The notes beneath the pieces are model-generated. The model was not told where the DNA came from, did not search any database, and worked only from the letters and a program-made list of their open reading frames with translations. Shown in pieces: positions 33,316 through 42,054 of a DNA stretch of 64,000 nt (position 1 is its first letter; every line of letters begins with the position of its first letter). Origin of the DNA: DAHUXN01 sp963729815 (GTDB taxonomy: Bacteria; Acidobacteriota; Terriglobia; Acidiferrales; UBA7541); the NCBI GenBank assembly GCA_963729815.1, contig CAVSPU010000002.1:1295302-1359301 (forward strand), in the 5' to 3' direction. Position numbers and translations under genes: made by a program.

Positions 33316-34254
33316 ATGAGGAAAAAAGTGACGGTGGTGGGAGGCGGATTCGTGGGGTCGACGACGGCGCAGCGGCTGGTCGATTCGGGGCTGGCGGACG
33401 TGGTGCTGACGGACATTCTCGACGGCGTGCCGACGGGAAAAGCGCTGGACATGCTGGAGTCGGCGCCGATTTCTGGCTCGAGCGTGAGCGCGAAAGGAAT
33501 TTCGACGGGCACGGGAGATTACAAAGAGACCGAGAATAGCGACATCGTGGTGATCACGGCGGGATTTCCGCGCAAGGCCGGAATGAGCCGCGACGATTTG
33601 TTGAAGGCGAATTACGACGTGATCAAGGGCGTGGTCGACCCGATCGCGAAACTTTCGCCGAATGCGATTTTGATTATCGTGACGAATCCGCTGGACGTGA
33701 TGACCCAGGCGGCGTTCAAAATCAGCGGCTTTCCGAAGCAGCGCGTGATGGGGATGGCGGGGGTGCTGGACTCGGCGCGGATGGCGGCGTTCGTGTCGAT
33801 GGAGCTGAATGTGTCGGTGGAAAATATTTCGTGCTTCGTGCTGGGCGGACATGGCGACGATATGGTGCCGCTGCCGCGGTACTCGACGGTGGCGGGGATT
33901 CCACTGCCGGATTTGCTGCCGAAAGAGCGCGTTGACGCGATTGTGCAGCGGACGCGAAAAGGCGGCGGCGAAATCGTGAATTACTTGAAGACGGGGTCGG
34001 CGTACTACGCGCCTTCGGCGGCGGCGTTCGCGATGTGCGAGGCGATATTGAAAGACAAGAAGAAAATCATGCCGTGCGCGGCGTATCTGGAGGGCGAATA
34101 CGGCGTGAAGGGATTGTTCGTCGGCGTGCCGTGCAAGCTGGGAGCGCGCGGCATCGAGCAGATTGTCGAGATCAAGCTGACCGCGGAGGAAAAGGCAGCG
34201 TTGGAAAAGTCGTCGGCGTCGGTGAGGGAGTTGGTGGGGATACTCGGACTGTAA
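33316..34254 (+). CDS. mdh: malate dehydrogenase
   Basis: NAD-dependent malate dehydrogenase of the lactate-dehydrogenase-like type (312 residues), TCA cycle. The N-terminus KVTVVGGGFVGSTTAQRL is the Rossmann glycine loop, D33-like DVVLTDIL binds the NAD ribose, FPRKAGMSRDDLL gives the substrate-binding Arg pair, VTNPLDVMTQ and GMAGVLDSARM follow, and the catalytic His lies in VLGGHGDDMVPL. AGGAG lies nine bases before ATG 33316. A duplicate of its last 20 codons lies 168 bases downstream. Confidence 0.97.
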   Translation: MRKKVTVVGGGFVGSTTAQRLVDSGLADVVLTDILDGVPTGKALDMLESAPISGSSVSAKGISTGTGDYKETENSDIVVITAGFPRKAGMSRDDLLKANYDVIKGVVDPIAKLSPNAILIIVTNPLDVMTQAAFKISGFPKQRVMGMAGVLDSARMAAFVSMELNVSVENISCFVLGGHGDDMVPLPRYSTVAGIPLPDLLPKERVDAIVQRTRKGGGEIVNYLKTGSAYYAPSAAAFAMCEAILKDKKKIMPCAAYLEGEYGVKGLFVGVPCKLGARGIEQIVEIKLTAEEKAALEKSSASVRELVGILGL

Positions 34255-34295
34255 CCACGGGCTTTGAAGCTGCGATTTCGGTCATCCATTGAAAA

Positions 34296-34352
34296 GCAGA
34301 TCCCTCACCGCCATCCCGCAGCAGCAGCGGGCTGGGTTCGGGATGACAAGGC
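34296..34352 (-). repeat. family B repeat between mdh and its echo
   Basis: AGCAGATCCCTCACCGCC ... GGGTTCGGGATGACAAG, in minus orientation, exactly in the gap between the real mdh 3' end and the echo. Confidence 0.8.
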
Positions 34353-34362
34353 CTTTACCCAG

Positions 34363-34422
34363 GCGGCGCTGGAGAAGTCGTCGGCGTCGGTGAGAGAGTT
34401 GGTGGGGATACTGGGGCTGTAA
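34363..34422 (+). pseudogene. 3'-end echo of mdh
   Basis: Encodes AALEKSSASVRELVGILGL and a stop, identical in protein to the mdh C-terminus but differing at six codons, all synonymous. It has no upstream coding part; a family B repeat separates it from mdh. Confidence 0.9.
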
Positions 34423-34476
34423 CACAGCCATATAGACAGAATTGCCATTTTATCCGATAGTTGCAGGCAAGGACGA

Positions 34477-34992
34477 ATGACTCCGATAGTTCTTTCGTTC
34501 CGATACCGCAAAGAGGATGTTGTGCGAGCCATGCGCGCACATTATTCCTCGGTTATGCGGCCTCGTCTTGACGGAGCGCTGGCCATTCTGCTACTTGCAG
34601 TGGGAATCTATTGCTGTCGGATCCCCAATTTAAAATGGTTTGCCATCTTCAGTCTCGCCGCGTCGGGAACGTTTTTGATGATGCTGGTTGCTGCATTCGG
34701 GGTAATTCCACATCTGCTTTTTAGCCGAGAGCCTAAGTACCGCGATGACTACTCGCTCACTTTTTCCGATGAGGGCATCCACTTCCACACAGTTCACATC
34801 GATTCGCAACTTGAATGGAATCTCTATTCGCGTGCGCTCGTGGACAGGAGCTCCTACTTACTGTATTACGGGTCGCGCGCATTTAGCATCATTCCTAAGC
34901 GTGTCTTCCAAAGCAGAGAACATCTCACTGAATTCGATAAGTTACTGAGTCAGAATGTTAAGCACGTTGTTCGAAAGGACGGCCTGGAGTAG
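34477..34992 (+). CDS. YcxB-like membrane protein
   Basis: A 171-residue protein with two adjacent membrane spans (ALAILLLAVGIYCC, FAIFSLAASGTFLMMLVAAFG) between an N-terminal FRYRKEDVVRAMRAHY and a C-terminal domain YSLTFSDEGIHFHTVHIDSQLEWNLYSRAL...YYGSRAFSIIPKRVF. This arrangement matches the YcxB-like family, whose biochemical role is unknown. It stands alone between mdh and the ECF sigma gene. Confidence 0.75.
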   Translation: MTPIVLSFRYRKEDVVRAMRAHYSSVMRPRLDGALAILLLAVGIYCCRIPNLKWFAIFSLAASGTFLMMLVAAFGVIPHLLFSREPKYRDDYSLTFSDEGIHFHTVHIDSQLEWNLYSRALVDRSSYLLYYGSRAFSIIPKRVFQSREHLTEFDKLLSQNVKHVVRKDGLE

Positions 34993-35082
34993 GAATCCGC
35001 ACGTCCTGGGATCGAGCGCCCGCGTCGAAAACTGCGGCCGCCGTTCTTGATGTCCCCGCCACTGCCTGACCTAGCTTTCTGA

Positions 35083-35125
35083 TGTAACCTCGCGCTGTAA
35101 CCTTTCGGCGGTTCGCGCGTAACCT
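35083..35125 (+). promoter_or_regulatory. three GTAACCT boxes upstream of the ECF sigma gene
   Basis: TGTAACCT at 35083 and 35096, and CGTAACCT at 35118. The second box and the CGTAA of the third are about 15-16 bases apart, the spacing of an ECF -35 and -10, so this may be an autoregulated promoter read by the sigma factor itself. Confidence 0.5.
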
Positions 35126-35139
35126 GAGTGGCAACTGGA

Positions 35140-35649
35140 ATGATAGATGTCACGAGCCTCTACGAGCGGTATGCGCCAGACGTCCGCAGATTTGCCCTTT
35201 ATTTGAGCGGTGATCCGGTGATGGCGGATGAAATCACCTCGGATACGTTTGTGCGCGCGTGGCTGGCGCGAGAGCAGATTCGGCAGCCAACGGTGAAGAG
35301 CTACCTGTTTGCCATCGCGCGAAACGCGTACGTCGATTTTCACCGGCGCGCGGCGCGCCACACGGAGCTGGATAAAACAATGCCGGACGCACACATCAGC
35401 GCGCAGACGCACCTGGAACAAAAAGCGGAAGTAGAGGTGGTGCTTGCGGCGCTGCAAGAGCTGCCGGAGATGGACCGGACGATTCTGCTGATGCGGGCGC
35501 TCGATGAGATGCCGTACGAAGAGATCGCCGCAGCTTTGGAAATTCCCGTGACGACGGCGAAAGTGAAAGTGCACCGCGCGCGCGCCAAGCTGATGCAGGC
35601 GAGGCAGCCGTTGCAGGCAACGATTCCCGTTGCAGGAGAAAGAACATGA
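35140..35649 (+). CDS. ECF-type RNA polymerase sigma factor
   Basis: An extracytoplasmic-function sigma-70 factor of about 169 residues. Region 2 is SLYERYAPDVRRFALYLSGDPVMADEITSDTFVRAW and region 4 is LPEMDRTILLMRALDEMPYEEIAAALEIPVTTAKVKVHRARAKL, which contains the -35-binding helix-turn-helix. The ATGA overlap with the next gene shows that it is co-translated with its probable anti-sigma factor. ATG at 35140 is chosen because the likely ECF promoter would start transcription near 35128; the GTG at 35128 remains possible. Confidence 0.92.
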   Translation: MIDVTSLYERYAPDVRRFALYLSGDPVMADEITSDTFVRAWLAREQIRQPTVKSYLFAIARNAYVDFHRRAARHTELDKTMPDAHISAQTHLEQKAEVEVVLAALQELPEMDRTILLMRALDEMPYEEIAAALEIPVTTAKVKVHRARAKLMQARQPLQATIPVAGERT

Positions 35650-36428
35650 ACGTCAGCCGCGAAGTGATCACCGATTTGCTGCCGGTTTATTTTTCCGGCG
35701 AGGCCAGCACCGACACGCGGAGCCTGGTGGAGGATTATTTCCGCGGCAATCCCGACTTCGAGCGCGTGGCACGCAGCGCGGCAACGCCGCTGGAGGCGCT
35801 GCGACACGCCGCGCGCGTGACGCCGGATGCGGAACGGGAAAAACGCGACCTAGAGTGCGTCCATCGCGAATTGCGGCGAAACAAAGTGTTTTTTGGCGTG
35901 GCGCTGTTTTTGACGCTGGCGCCGCTGGCGTTTTTCTTCAGCAAGGGGCATTTCTTCTGGCTCGTTCGCGAGAACCCCTGGGAAGCCGCAATCTCTTGGA
36001 GCATCGCGACGATTCTGTGGCTCGGATATTTTGGACGACTGGGGCGGCGGGCAGCCTCGGTGCTGTTCGCGATGATCTTGATTCTGGCGCCGATCGTGCT
36101 GGATATGCATTTCAGTTTCACCGGTGGCTTGAAGCTTCGCGACAAGAACTACTTCGATGTGCTCTGGCAGGCGATACTTTTCTGGAGCGTGGCGGCGATG
36201 CTGATCATCCAGAATCTCGCCCGGCTGCGGCGGCGGACGGCCCTCATGGTGTTTGGAATTTTCCTTACGGTGTTGCCGCTACCTTTCATGTTGTATGCGG
36301 TGATTGCCGGCGGGCCACGCATGGCGGGGAACGTAGCGCAGCCCGCGGTTCTGTGGTTTTTTGCGGCATGGGTATGGGTGACACGATACCGGCAGCGAGG
36401 CACGACAGATTCGGATGGGGAATGCTAG
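35646..36428 (+). CDS. probable membrane anti-sigma factor
   Basis: A 260-residue protein overlapping the sigma gene by ATGA. Residues 1-75 form a soluble helical domain (REVITDLLPVYFSGEASTDTRSLVEDYFRGNPDFERVA) resembling an anti-sigma domain but without the usual HxxxCxxC zinc motif; the rest has about six membrane spans. It should hold the sigma factor at the membrane until an envelope signal arrives (inference from operon context and family resemblance). Confidence 0.8.
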   Translation: MNVSREVITDLLPVYFSGEASTDTRSLVEDYFRGNPDFERVARSAATPLEALRHAARVTPDAEREKRDLECVHRELRRNKVFFGVALFLTLAPLAFFFSKGHFFWLVRENPWEAAISWSIATILWLGYFGRLGRRAASVLFAMILILAPIVLDMHFSFTGGLKLRDKNYFDVLWQAILFWSVAAMLIIQNLARLRRRTALMVFGIFLTVLPLPFMLYAVIAGGPRMAGNVAQPAVLWFFAAWVWVTRYRQRGTTDSDGEC

Positions 36429-36504
36429 CAATCAAGAGCCGCAGACCTTCGAAGAACGCGAAGGTCTGCGGTACACAAAACCACGAAGGGGGAGACAGAA
36501 GCGC

Positions 36505-36717
36505 GCGACTCGGAGAGTGGCCTGGGCGAGCGCGGGCGGGTCTGAAGACCCGCCCCTACGCAAGACTAAAGACAGAGCAAAGACAAAACATAAAGGCAAA
36601 GACCCCACCCTTTGCATAAGGCGCAAAGGATGGGGCACCCGAAAGCGAAGGGCTGCGCCGAGTGAGCAGGACGGCCTCACGTCAGTTGCGGCACAGATCG
36701 CCGCAACGGGACGTGAG
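36505..36717 (+). repeat. intergenic repeat cluster (families D, E, G)
   Basis: 36505-36560 is a degenerate family D element; about 36600-36642 is a CCCCACCCTTTGCA ... GGATGGGGCACCC element; 36676-36717 is family G copy 2 with outer stem CTCACGTC/GACGTGAG and inner stem GTTGCGG/CCGCAAC. The spacer 36429-36732 has no gene. Confidence 0.75.
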
Positions 36718-36732
36718 CTACAGACAAAACCG

Positions 36733-37467
36733 TTAATGCGAAGCGGGGTGCGGCGCCGGATGCGGCGCGGGATGCGCGGGCGTCGCCGGCACAACGTGAG
36801 CAGTGATGATGGAGTCGAGCTTGGGGAAATGCTTGTCGACGTAAGGCTTGCCTTCACTGGTGAGGCGGCCCTGATCCGGGCCGTTATCGCCGTAGCCGCT
36901 ATAAAACTGGTCGACGACGTCCATTCCTTCAGTGACTTTGCCGAACGGAGCGAAGCCCATGCTATCGAGGCGCGCATTGTTGACAAGACTGATGAACACT
37001 TGCGTGGTGCGCGTGTTGGGGCCGGCCATGGCATAGGTAAGATAGCCGCGGGCATTCGATTGGGTTACGGGATCGTCTTTGATGTCGGCATTGGCCCATG
37101 CGCGGCCATAACGAGGGTCCGCGGGGAGGCCGAACTGAACGACAAATTTCGGGACGACGCGAAAGAGGCTGGCGCCGTCATAGAAATGGTGCTCGCACAG
37201 ATTGTAAAAGCGATCGGCGCCGAGGGGCGCCCAGGCGCGCGTGACTTCGACGGTGAAATAGCCCTTGGTGGTGTGGAATCTGACGTGAAAAACGGCCGGA
37301 GCGGTGGCGTGCAACGATGCGGGATGCAAGAGCGAACCGGTGGTCGACATAGTTCTCCTTGGAGTTGTTTTGTGCGTGGTGCTGGTCTGCGCGGAAACAG
37401 CGGGCGCCACGAGGACGCACAGCGGAGTCAGAACAGACAAGAGACTGGCGATTCTGATGAGCTTCAT
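36733..37467 (-). CDS. secreted peptidyl-prolyl cis-trans isomerase, cyclophilin type
   Basis: A 244-residue exported cyclophilin that speeds folding of periplasmic proteins. The signal peptide (LIRIASLLSVLTPLCVLVAPAVSA) is followed by the domain from about residue 58: VRFHTTKGYFTVEVTRAWAP, FYDGASLFRVVPKFVVQFG with the catalytic Arg, YAMAGPNTRTTQVFISLVNN and FAPFGKVTEGMDVVDQF. The C-terminus ends in a His/Pro/Ala repeat (PAHPAPHPAPHPASH), which might bind metal. GGAGGAA precedes ATG 37467. The long open frame on the other strand through this gene and the next is a shadow. Confidence 0.93.
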   Translation of the reverse strand: MKLIRIASLLSVLTPLCVLVAPAVSAQTSTTHKTTPRRTMSTTGSLLHPASLHATAPAVFHVRFHTTKGYFTVEVTRAWAPLGADRFYNLCEHHFYDGASLFRVVPKFVVQFGLPADPRYGRAWANADIKDDPVTQSNARGYLTYAMAGPNTRTTQVFISLVNNARLDSMGFAPFGKVTEGMDVVDQFYSGYGDNGPDQGRLTSEGKPYVDKHFPKLDSIITAHVVPATPAHPAPHPAPHPASH

Positions 37468-37689
37468 TCTTCCTCCAAATCAAAGATAGCGGAAGATACG
37501 CCTTCCGTCATGTATTTCGGGGAAAGCGTGCGCCGTCCTGCGGGCGGCATCGGACCGATAAAACCGATCCTTCGACATGTTCAGGATAAGTCGGGCCCTA
37601 CAAACGCAAAGATGAAAACGGACCGGGGCCTGCCGCGCGCCCACGAAAACAACACAGTCAAGACCGAATACCAAAAGACGCAAGGCAAA

Positions 37690-37744
37690 TGCAGATTCCT
37701 CGTCGCCCCTCGCAAAGAGCGCTCGGGACTCGCTCGGAATGACA
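37690..37744 (-). repeat. family B repeat
   Basis: GCAGATTCCTCGTCGCC ... CTCGCTCGGAATGACAAAA, in minus orientation, in the spacer after the dipeptidase stop. The rest of 37468-37752 has no gene. Confidence 0.75.
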
Positions 37745-37752
37745 AAATAAAA

Positions 37753-38976
37753 TCATGGCTGCGACTGCATTTCGCGGCTGACGCGTTCGCATTCGGCCAA
37801 GACGCGCAGGGTGTTCTCGCCGAGAATTTTCTTGATGTCGGCATCGGAATAGCCGCGATCGAGGAGCGCCTGAGTGATCTCCGGCAGATGCGAGACGCCT
37901 TCCATGCCGATGGGCATGTCGGAGCCGTCGTAATCGGAGCCGAGGCCGACGTGGTCGATGCCGCCGATTTTCACGGCGTGGTCGATGTGGTCGACGATTT
38001 TCGTCCAATTGACGCGCGGAAGCGTGCCGTCGAGCATCATTTTGTGGATGAGTTCGTCTTCGGTTATGACACTGCAGGCTTCGTTGTCCTTGCCGCACTT
38101 CTGCGCGACTTCGTCGTTCATCTTTTTCATGATTTCGGGATGCGCTTTCACGAAGTCAGCGTATTCCTGGCTGAGAAAGCCGACGTGGTAATTGATTTGG
38201 ATGACGCCGCCCTTCGCGGCGAGGGCCTTGATCATGTCGTCGGTCATGTTGCGCGCGGCACTGCAAAGAGCGCGGCAGGACGAGTGCGAGGCAATGAGCG
38301 GCGCCTTGCTGACGGCGAGGGCGTCGTAAAAGGTTTTGTCGGCGGTGTGCGAGATGTCGACCATGATGCCGTCACGATTCATGCGCAGGACGACTTGCTT
38401 ACCGAAATCGGTGAGGCCGTTGTGCGCGGGCGTGTCGGTGGAGGAGTCGGCCCAGTCGGTATTGACCATGTGAGTGAGGGTCATGTAGCGAACGCCGAGG
38501 GCGGCGAAAGTGTCGAGGACGGCGAGGTCGTCATTGATCATGTGACCGCCTTCGACGCCCATGAGCGCGGCGATTTTGTGTTCGGCGAAAGCGCGGCGGA
38601 CGTCAGCGGCGGTGCGCGCGAGCATGATGTCATTGGGATGGAGGCGGGCCTGTTCGCGGACGGCGTCGATTTGGTCGAGAGCTTTTTGGACGGCGATGGG
38701 ACCCGTGATGGTGCCGGGCATATAGATGGAGAAGAAAATGCCGTCGAGGCCGCCGGCTTTCATGCGCGGGATGTCGATATTGCCGTCGGCGTGGCGCGCG
38801 TCAAGATTGAAATGCGGATCCATGAGGCGCTGCGTGGTGTCGTCGTGCGTGTCGATGACGATGGAGCTGAAATGCAGATCGCGAGCGTGCTGCGAGATTT
38901 TGATGTTTTGAGCTTTGGCCATTTGCGGCAACGCTACAAGTAAAACCCCGACGAGAGCACAGGCGAAGTTGCGCAT
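37753..38976 (-). CDS. secreted membrane-dipeptidase-type (M19) peptidase
   Basis: A zinc dipeptidase of the renal-dipeptidase family, about 407 residues, exported by a signal peptide (NFACALVGVLLVALPQMAKA). Metal-site segments: IDTHDD, ALMGVEGGHMI with the bridging Glu, ASHSSCRAL, and HVGLGSDYDG near the C-terminus. RNMTDDMIKALAAKGGVIQIN is the family signature between them. It probably hydrolyses peptides or D-amino-acid dipeptides in the periplasm. ATG at 38976 has GGAGGAGA upstream; the longer frame to 39012 is not needed. Confidence 0.94.
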   Translation of the reverse strand: MRNFACALVGVLLVALPQMAKAQNIKISQHARDLHFSSIVIDTHDDTTQRLMDPHFNLDARHADGNIDIPRMKAGGLDGIFFSIYMPGTITGPIAVQKALDQIDAVREQARLHPNDIMLARTAADVRRAFAEHKIAALMGVEGGHMINDDLAVLDTFAALGVRYMTLTHMVNTDWADSSTDTPAHNGLTDFGKQVVLRMNRDGIMVDISHTADKTFYDALAVSKAPLIASHSSCRALCSAARNMTDDMIKALAAKGGVIQINYHVGFLSQEYADFVKAHPEIMKKMNDEVAQKCGKDNEACSVITEDELIHKMMLDGTLPRVNWTKIVDHIDHAVKIGGIDHVGLGSDYDGSDMPIGMEGVSHLPEITQALLDRGYSDADIKKILGENTLRVLAECERVSREMQSQP

Positions 38977-39067
38977 GGATTGCGTCTCCTCCGGGCGAAA
39001 AGAGTATCGCAAGGAGCTAATGCGGGCAAAGGATAATTCACTTCGGCACCGGCATTACGAAAGACAA

Positions 39068-39120
39068 CAGCAGATTCCTCGCCGCCATCCGCAAGAGGCG
39101 CGGCTGGGCTCGGAATGACA
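39068..39120 (-). repeat. family B repeat
   Basis: CAGATTCCTCGCCGCCATCC ... GGCTCGGAATGACA, in minus orientation, downstream of sdhB. It is closely similar to the copy at 40051. Confidence 0.78.
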
Positions 39121-39221
39121 ACAAAAAGTTGCCGACTTGAAGACCAGCGCTACCTTTCAAGTATTCGCGCTGTCCGCGACGGACAGTGCAAGCACACAGG
39201 CTAAGAGCCTGTGCCACCATC

Positions 39222-40025
39222 TCACTTCTGAATGCCGAGGCGCTGCCATTCTTCGTCGCGCTTGGTGGGGCCCTCGGAGAAATTCAGCCAATCCCAGACG
39301 GCGTGCTTGAGGACCTGGCGATTGATTTCATTGTTGGACTCGGTGAGAGGAATGCTCTTGGGGCAGACCTTGACGCAATTCTGGGCGTTGTCGCAATCCT
39401 GAATGCCGCCGGGGCCCATCATGGCTTCGAGGCGCTCGCGCGCGTGCATCTGGCCAGTGGGATGCATGTTGAAGAGGCGTACTTGATTGATGATGGCGGC
39501 GCCCACGAATTGGGTGTGCTCGTTCACCTTGGGACAAATCTCGAGGCAATTGCCGCAGGTGATGCAGCGAGCCATCGGGTAGCCAATTTGTTGCTGCTCG
39601 GGCGACATGCGCGGGCCGGCGCCGATGGCGTAGGTGCCGTCGATGGGCACCCAGCAGTGCATGCGCTTGAGATTTTCGAACATGACGGAGCGATCGACTT
39701 GCAGATCGCGGATGAGGGGAAATTTCGTCAGGGGCTCGAGGCGAATGGGCTTCTCGAGATTATCGACGAGCGCGGAGCAAGCCTGGCGCGGATAGCCGTT
39801 GATGAGCATGGCGCAGGCGCCGCAGACTTCTTCGAGGCAATTGGCGTCGTAGGTGACGGGCGTGGTGCCGTCGCCGGAGCGCGTGACGGGCCGTTCGGCG
39901 ATGTCGCGCAGGCAGGTGATGATGTTGAGATGAGGACGATAGCGAATTTCGAATTCCTGCCAGCGGACGGCTTCGTCGGGCGCCGCCTGGCGCTTGATGC
40001 GAATGATGAACGTGTTTTCAGGCAT
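39222..40025 (-). CDS. sdhB: succinate dehydrogenase iron-sulfur subunit
   Basis: Electron-transfer subunit of complex II (267 residues), on the cytoplasmic face of the membrane. The N-terminal ferredoxin domain has a [2Fe-2S] site in NCLEEVCGACAMLING; the C-terminal domain has CITCGNCLEICPK and CVKVCPKSIPL for the [4Fe-4S] and [3Fe-4S] clusters. Third gene of the sdhC-A-B operon on the minus strand, separated from sdhA by a 210-base spacer that contains a family B repeat and a family G hairpin. Confidence 0.96.
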   Translation of the reverse strand: MPENTFIIRIKRQAAPDEAVRWQEFEIRYRPHLNIITCLRDIAERPVTRSGDGTTPVTYDANCLEEVCGACAMLINGYPRQACSALVDNLEKPIRLEPLTKFPLIRDLQVDRSVMFENLKRMHCWVPIDGTYAIGAGPRMSPEQQQIGYPMARCITCGNCLEICPKVNEHTQFVGAAIINQVRLFNMHPTGQMHARERLEAMMGPGGIQDCDNAQNCVKVCPKSIPLTESNNEINRQVLKHAVWDWLNFSEGPTKRDEEWQRLGIQK

Positions 40026-40050
40026 GAGGCCTCGATTTCATGCTAACAGA

Positions 40051-40110
40051 AAAGCAACAGCAGATTCCTCGCCGCCATCCGCGAAAGGCGCGGCTGGGCT
40101 CGGAATGACA
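40051..40110 (-). repeat. family B repeat inside the sdh operon
   Basis: CAGATTCCTCGCCGCCATCC ... GGCTCGGAATGACAG, nearly identical to the copy at 39068, between sdhA and sdhB. Confidence 0.8.
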
Positions 40111-40187
40111 GCTCATAAACAAAAGGCTGCCGCCACGAAAGCAAAGCGGCAGGCAGGCCTAAAGGCCGCCCCATCAAAAACTACAGC

Positions 40188-40225
40188 CTCAGGTCAGTCC
40201 GACAAAACGTCGGACGGGACCTGAG
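40188..40225 (+). repeat. two-stem hairpin element, copy 3 (family G)
   Basis: Outer stem CTCAGGTC/GACCTGAG and inner stem GTCCGAC/GTCGGAC, ten bases downstream of the sdhA stop within the sdh operon. It could stabilise or attenuate the sdhCA part of the message. Confidence 0.8.
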
Positions 40226-40235
40226 CTACAAACAA

Positions 40236-42008
40236 CTAATACTTTCTGGAGCGCGGCGGGAGAAGCGAAATGTCGACCGGCTCGTAATCGAGCTTGATTT
40301 TGCCGCCGTTGTAGCTGGCCTTCGTCGTTTTGAGCCAATTCTTGTCGTCGCGTTCGGGAAACTCGGGCTTGTAATGGGCGCCGCGCGTTTCGTTGCGCGC
40401 GAGAGCGCCCATGGTGATGACCTTCGAGAGAATGAGCATGTTGCCCAGTTCGCGCGTGAATTGCAGCGTTTGATTCGACCATTGGGTGCGATCGGCGAGA
40501 TTGACGCGGCTGAAGCGGTCGCTGAGTTCGTCGAGCATGTTCAGCGCCTTCTGGAGATTGGCGTTGTAGCGCACGACGGTGACGTGCTCGGTCATCAATG
40601 CGCCGAGCTCTTTCCAGATGGTCACAGGATTTTCGGTGCCCTGACTGTGCAGCAGACTATCGTTGGCCTCGCGCTGGCGACTGGCTTCGGCGTAGAAAAC
40701 GCTTTCGGGCGTGGCGTCGCAACCTTTTTCGAGATTGCGGGCATACTTCACGGCGAAGGGGCCGGCGACCATGCCTCCATAGATACAGGAGACGAGCGAA
40801 TTCGCGCCGAGGCGATTCGCGCCGTGATACTGGTATTCGCATTCGCCGGCGGCGAAAATTCCCGGAATGTTCGTGGCCTGGCGTTCGTTATCGACCCACA
40901 GGCCGCCCATGGTGTAATGCATCGCCGGGAAAACTTTCATGGGTTCTTCGCGGGGATCGGGGCCGACGAATTTCTGATAGATTTCGAGCACGCCTTCGAG
41001 TTTGCGGTCGAGCATCTCGCGCGGAAGGTGCGTGAGATCGAGATAGACCGCATTCATGCCCGCAAGACTGAGCTTTTCCTCAAAGACGATTTTGTAAATG
41101 GCGCGGGTGGCGACGTCGCGCGGGACGAGATTGCCGTATTTCGGATACCACTCTTCGAGAAAGTAGAAGCGCTCTTTTTCCGGGATCGAGCGCGCGGGAC
41201 GATTGTCGCCGGCTTTGCGCGGCACCCAGACGCGGCCACCTTCGCCGCGGAGCGATTCGCTCATCAGGCGGCATTTGTCCTCGCCGGGAATTGCCGTGGG
41301 ATGAACCTGAATGAATTCGCCATTGGCGTAATAGACGCCCTGCTGGAAAAGCGCGGATTGCGCCATGCCCGTGCAGACGACGGAGTTCGTGGTTTGGCGA
41401 AAGATCGCGCCGATGCCGCCGGTGCAGAAAATCACAGCGTCCGCCGGAAACGTGCGGACTTCCATGGTTTTCAAATCCATGGCGCAAATGCCGCGGCCGA
41501 TATTGTTTTCGTCTATGACCGCCGAGAGGAACGACCAGCCTTCGAACTTGCGGACTTTGCCTTCGGATTCGAAACGGCGGACTTGCTCGTCGAGTGCGTA
41601 GAGCAGTTGCTGGCCTGTGGTGGCGCCGGCGAATGCGGTGCGATGATAGAGCGTGCCGCCGAAGCGGCGAAAATCGAGCAAGCCTTCGGGCGTGCGATTG
41701 AACATGACGCCCATGCGGTCGAGAAGATCGATGATGGCCGGCGCGGCTTCGCACATGCCCTTGACGATCGACTGATTGGCGAGGAAATCGCCGCCGTAAA
41801 TCGTGTCGTCGAAGTGAATCCAGGCGGAATCGCCTTCGCCTTTCAAATTTTTCGCGGCGTTGATGCCGCCCTGCGCGCAGACGGAATGCGAGCGCTTGAC
41901 CGGCACGATCGAAAACAACTCGACGGGCACGCCCGATTCGGCAACGCGAATTGTGGCCATCAGGCCCGCGAGGCCGCCACCGACGACGATGATTTTGGAT
42001 TCTCTCAT
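40236..42008 (-). CDS. sdhA: succinate dehydrogenase flavoprotein subunit
   Basis: Catalytic subunit of complex II (590 residues), oxidising succinate to fumarate. Seen: IIVVGGGLAGLMATIRVAE FAD loop, RSHSVCAQGGINAA with the His that carries covalent FAD, the substrate site HPTAIPGEDKCRLMSESLRG and RPARSIPEKER, and HYTMGGLWVD, GECEYQYHGANRLGANSLVS. Length and the single-cytochrome operon suit the Bacillus-type (b558) complex. ATG at 42008 starts directly before the FAD fold; the frame open to 42689 runs antiparallel through sdhC in another frame and is rejected. Confidence 0.97.
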   Translation of the reverse strand: MRESKIIVVGGGLAGLMATIRVAESGVPVELFSIVPVKRSHSVCAQGGINAAKNLKGEGDSAWIHFDDTIYGGDFLANQSIVKGMCEAAPAIIDLLDRMGVMFNRTPEGLLDFRRFGGTLYHRTAFAGATTGQQLLYALDEQVRRFESEGKVRKFEGWSFLSAVIDENNIGRGICAMDLKTMEVRTFPADAVIFCTGGIGAIFRQTTNSVVCTGMAQSALFQQGVYYANGEFIQVHPTAIPGEDKCRLMSESLRGEGGRVWVPRKAGDNRPARSIPEKERFYFLEEWYPKYGNLVPRDVATRAIYKIVFEEKLSLAGMNAVYLDLTHLPREMLDRKLEGVLEIYQKFVGPDPREEPMKVFPAMHYTMGGLWVDNERQATNIPGIFAAGECEYQYHGANRLGANSLVSCIYGGMVAGPFAVKYARNLEKGCDATPESVFYAEASRQREANDSLLHSQGTENPVTIWKELGALMTEHVTVVRYNANLQKALNMLDELSDRFSRVNLADRTQWSNQTLQFTRELGNMLILSKVITMGALARNETRGAHYKPEFPERDDKNWLKTTKASYNGGKIKLDYEPVDISLLPPRSRKY

Positions 42009-42054
42009 AAAATTCTGGTACCCAAAGTGTCGACCGCAACAAGAATCAAAACAA

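Noticed and set aside
36415..38943. 842-codon open frame on + across the cyclophilin and dipeptidase genes
   Set aside because: Antisense shadow of two well-recognised minus-strand genes; no family features.
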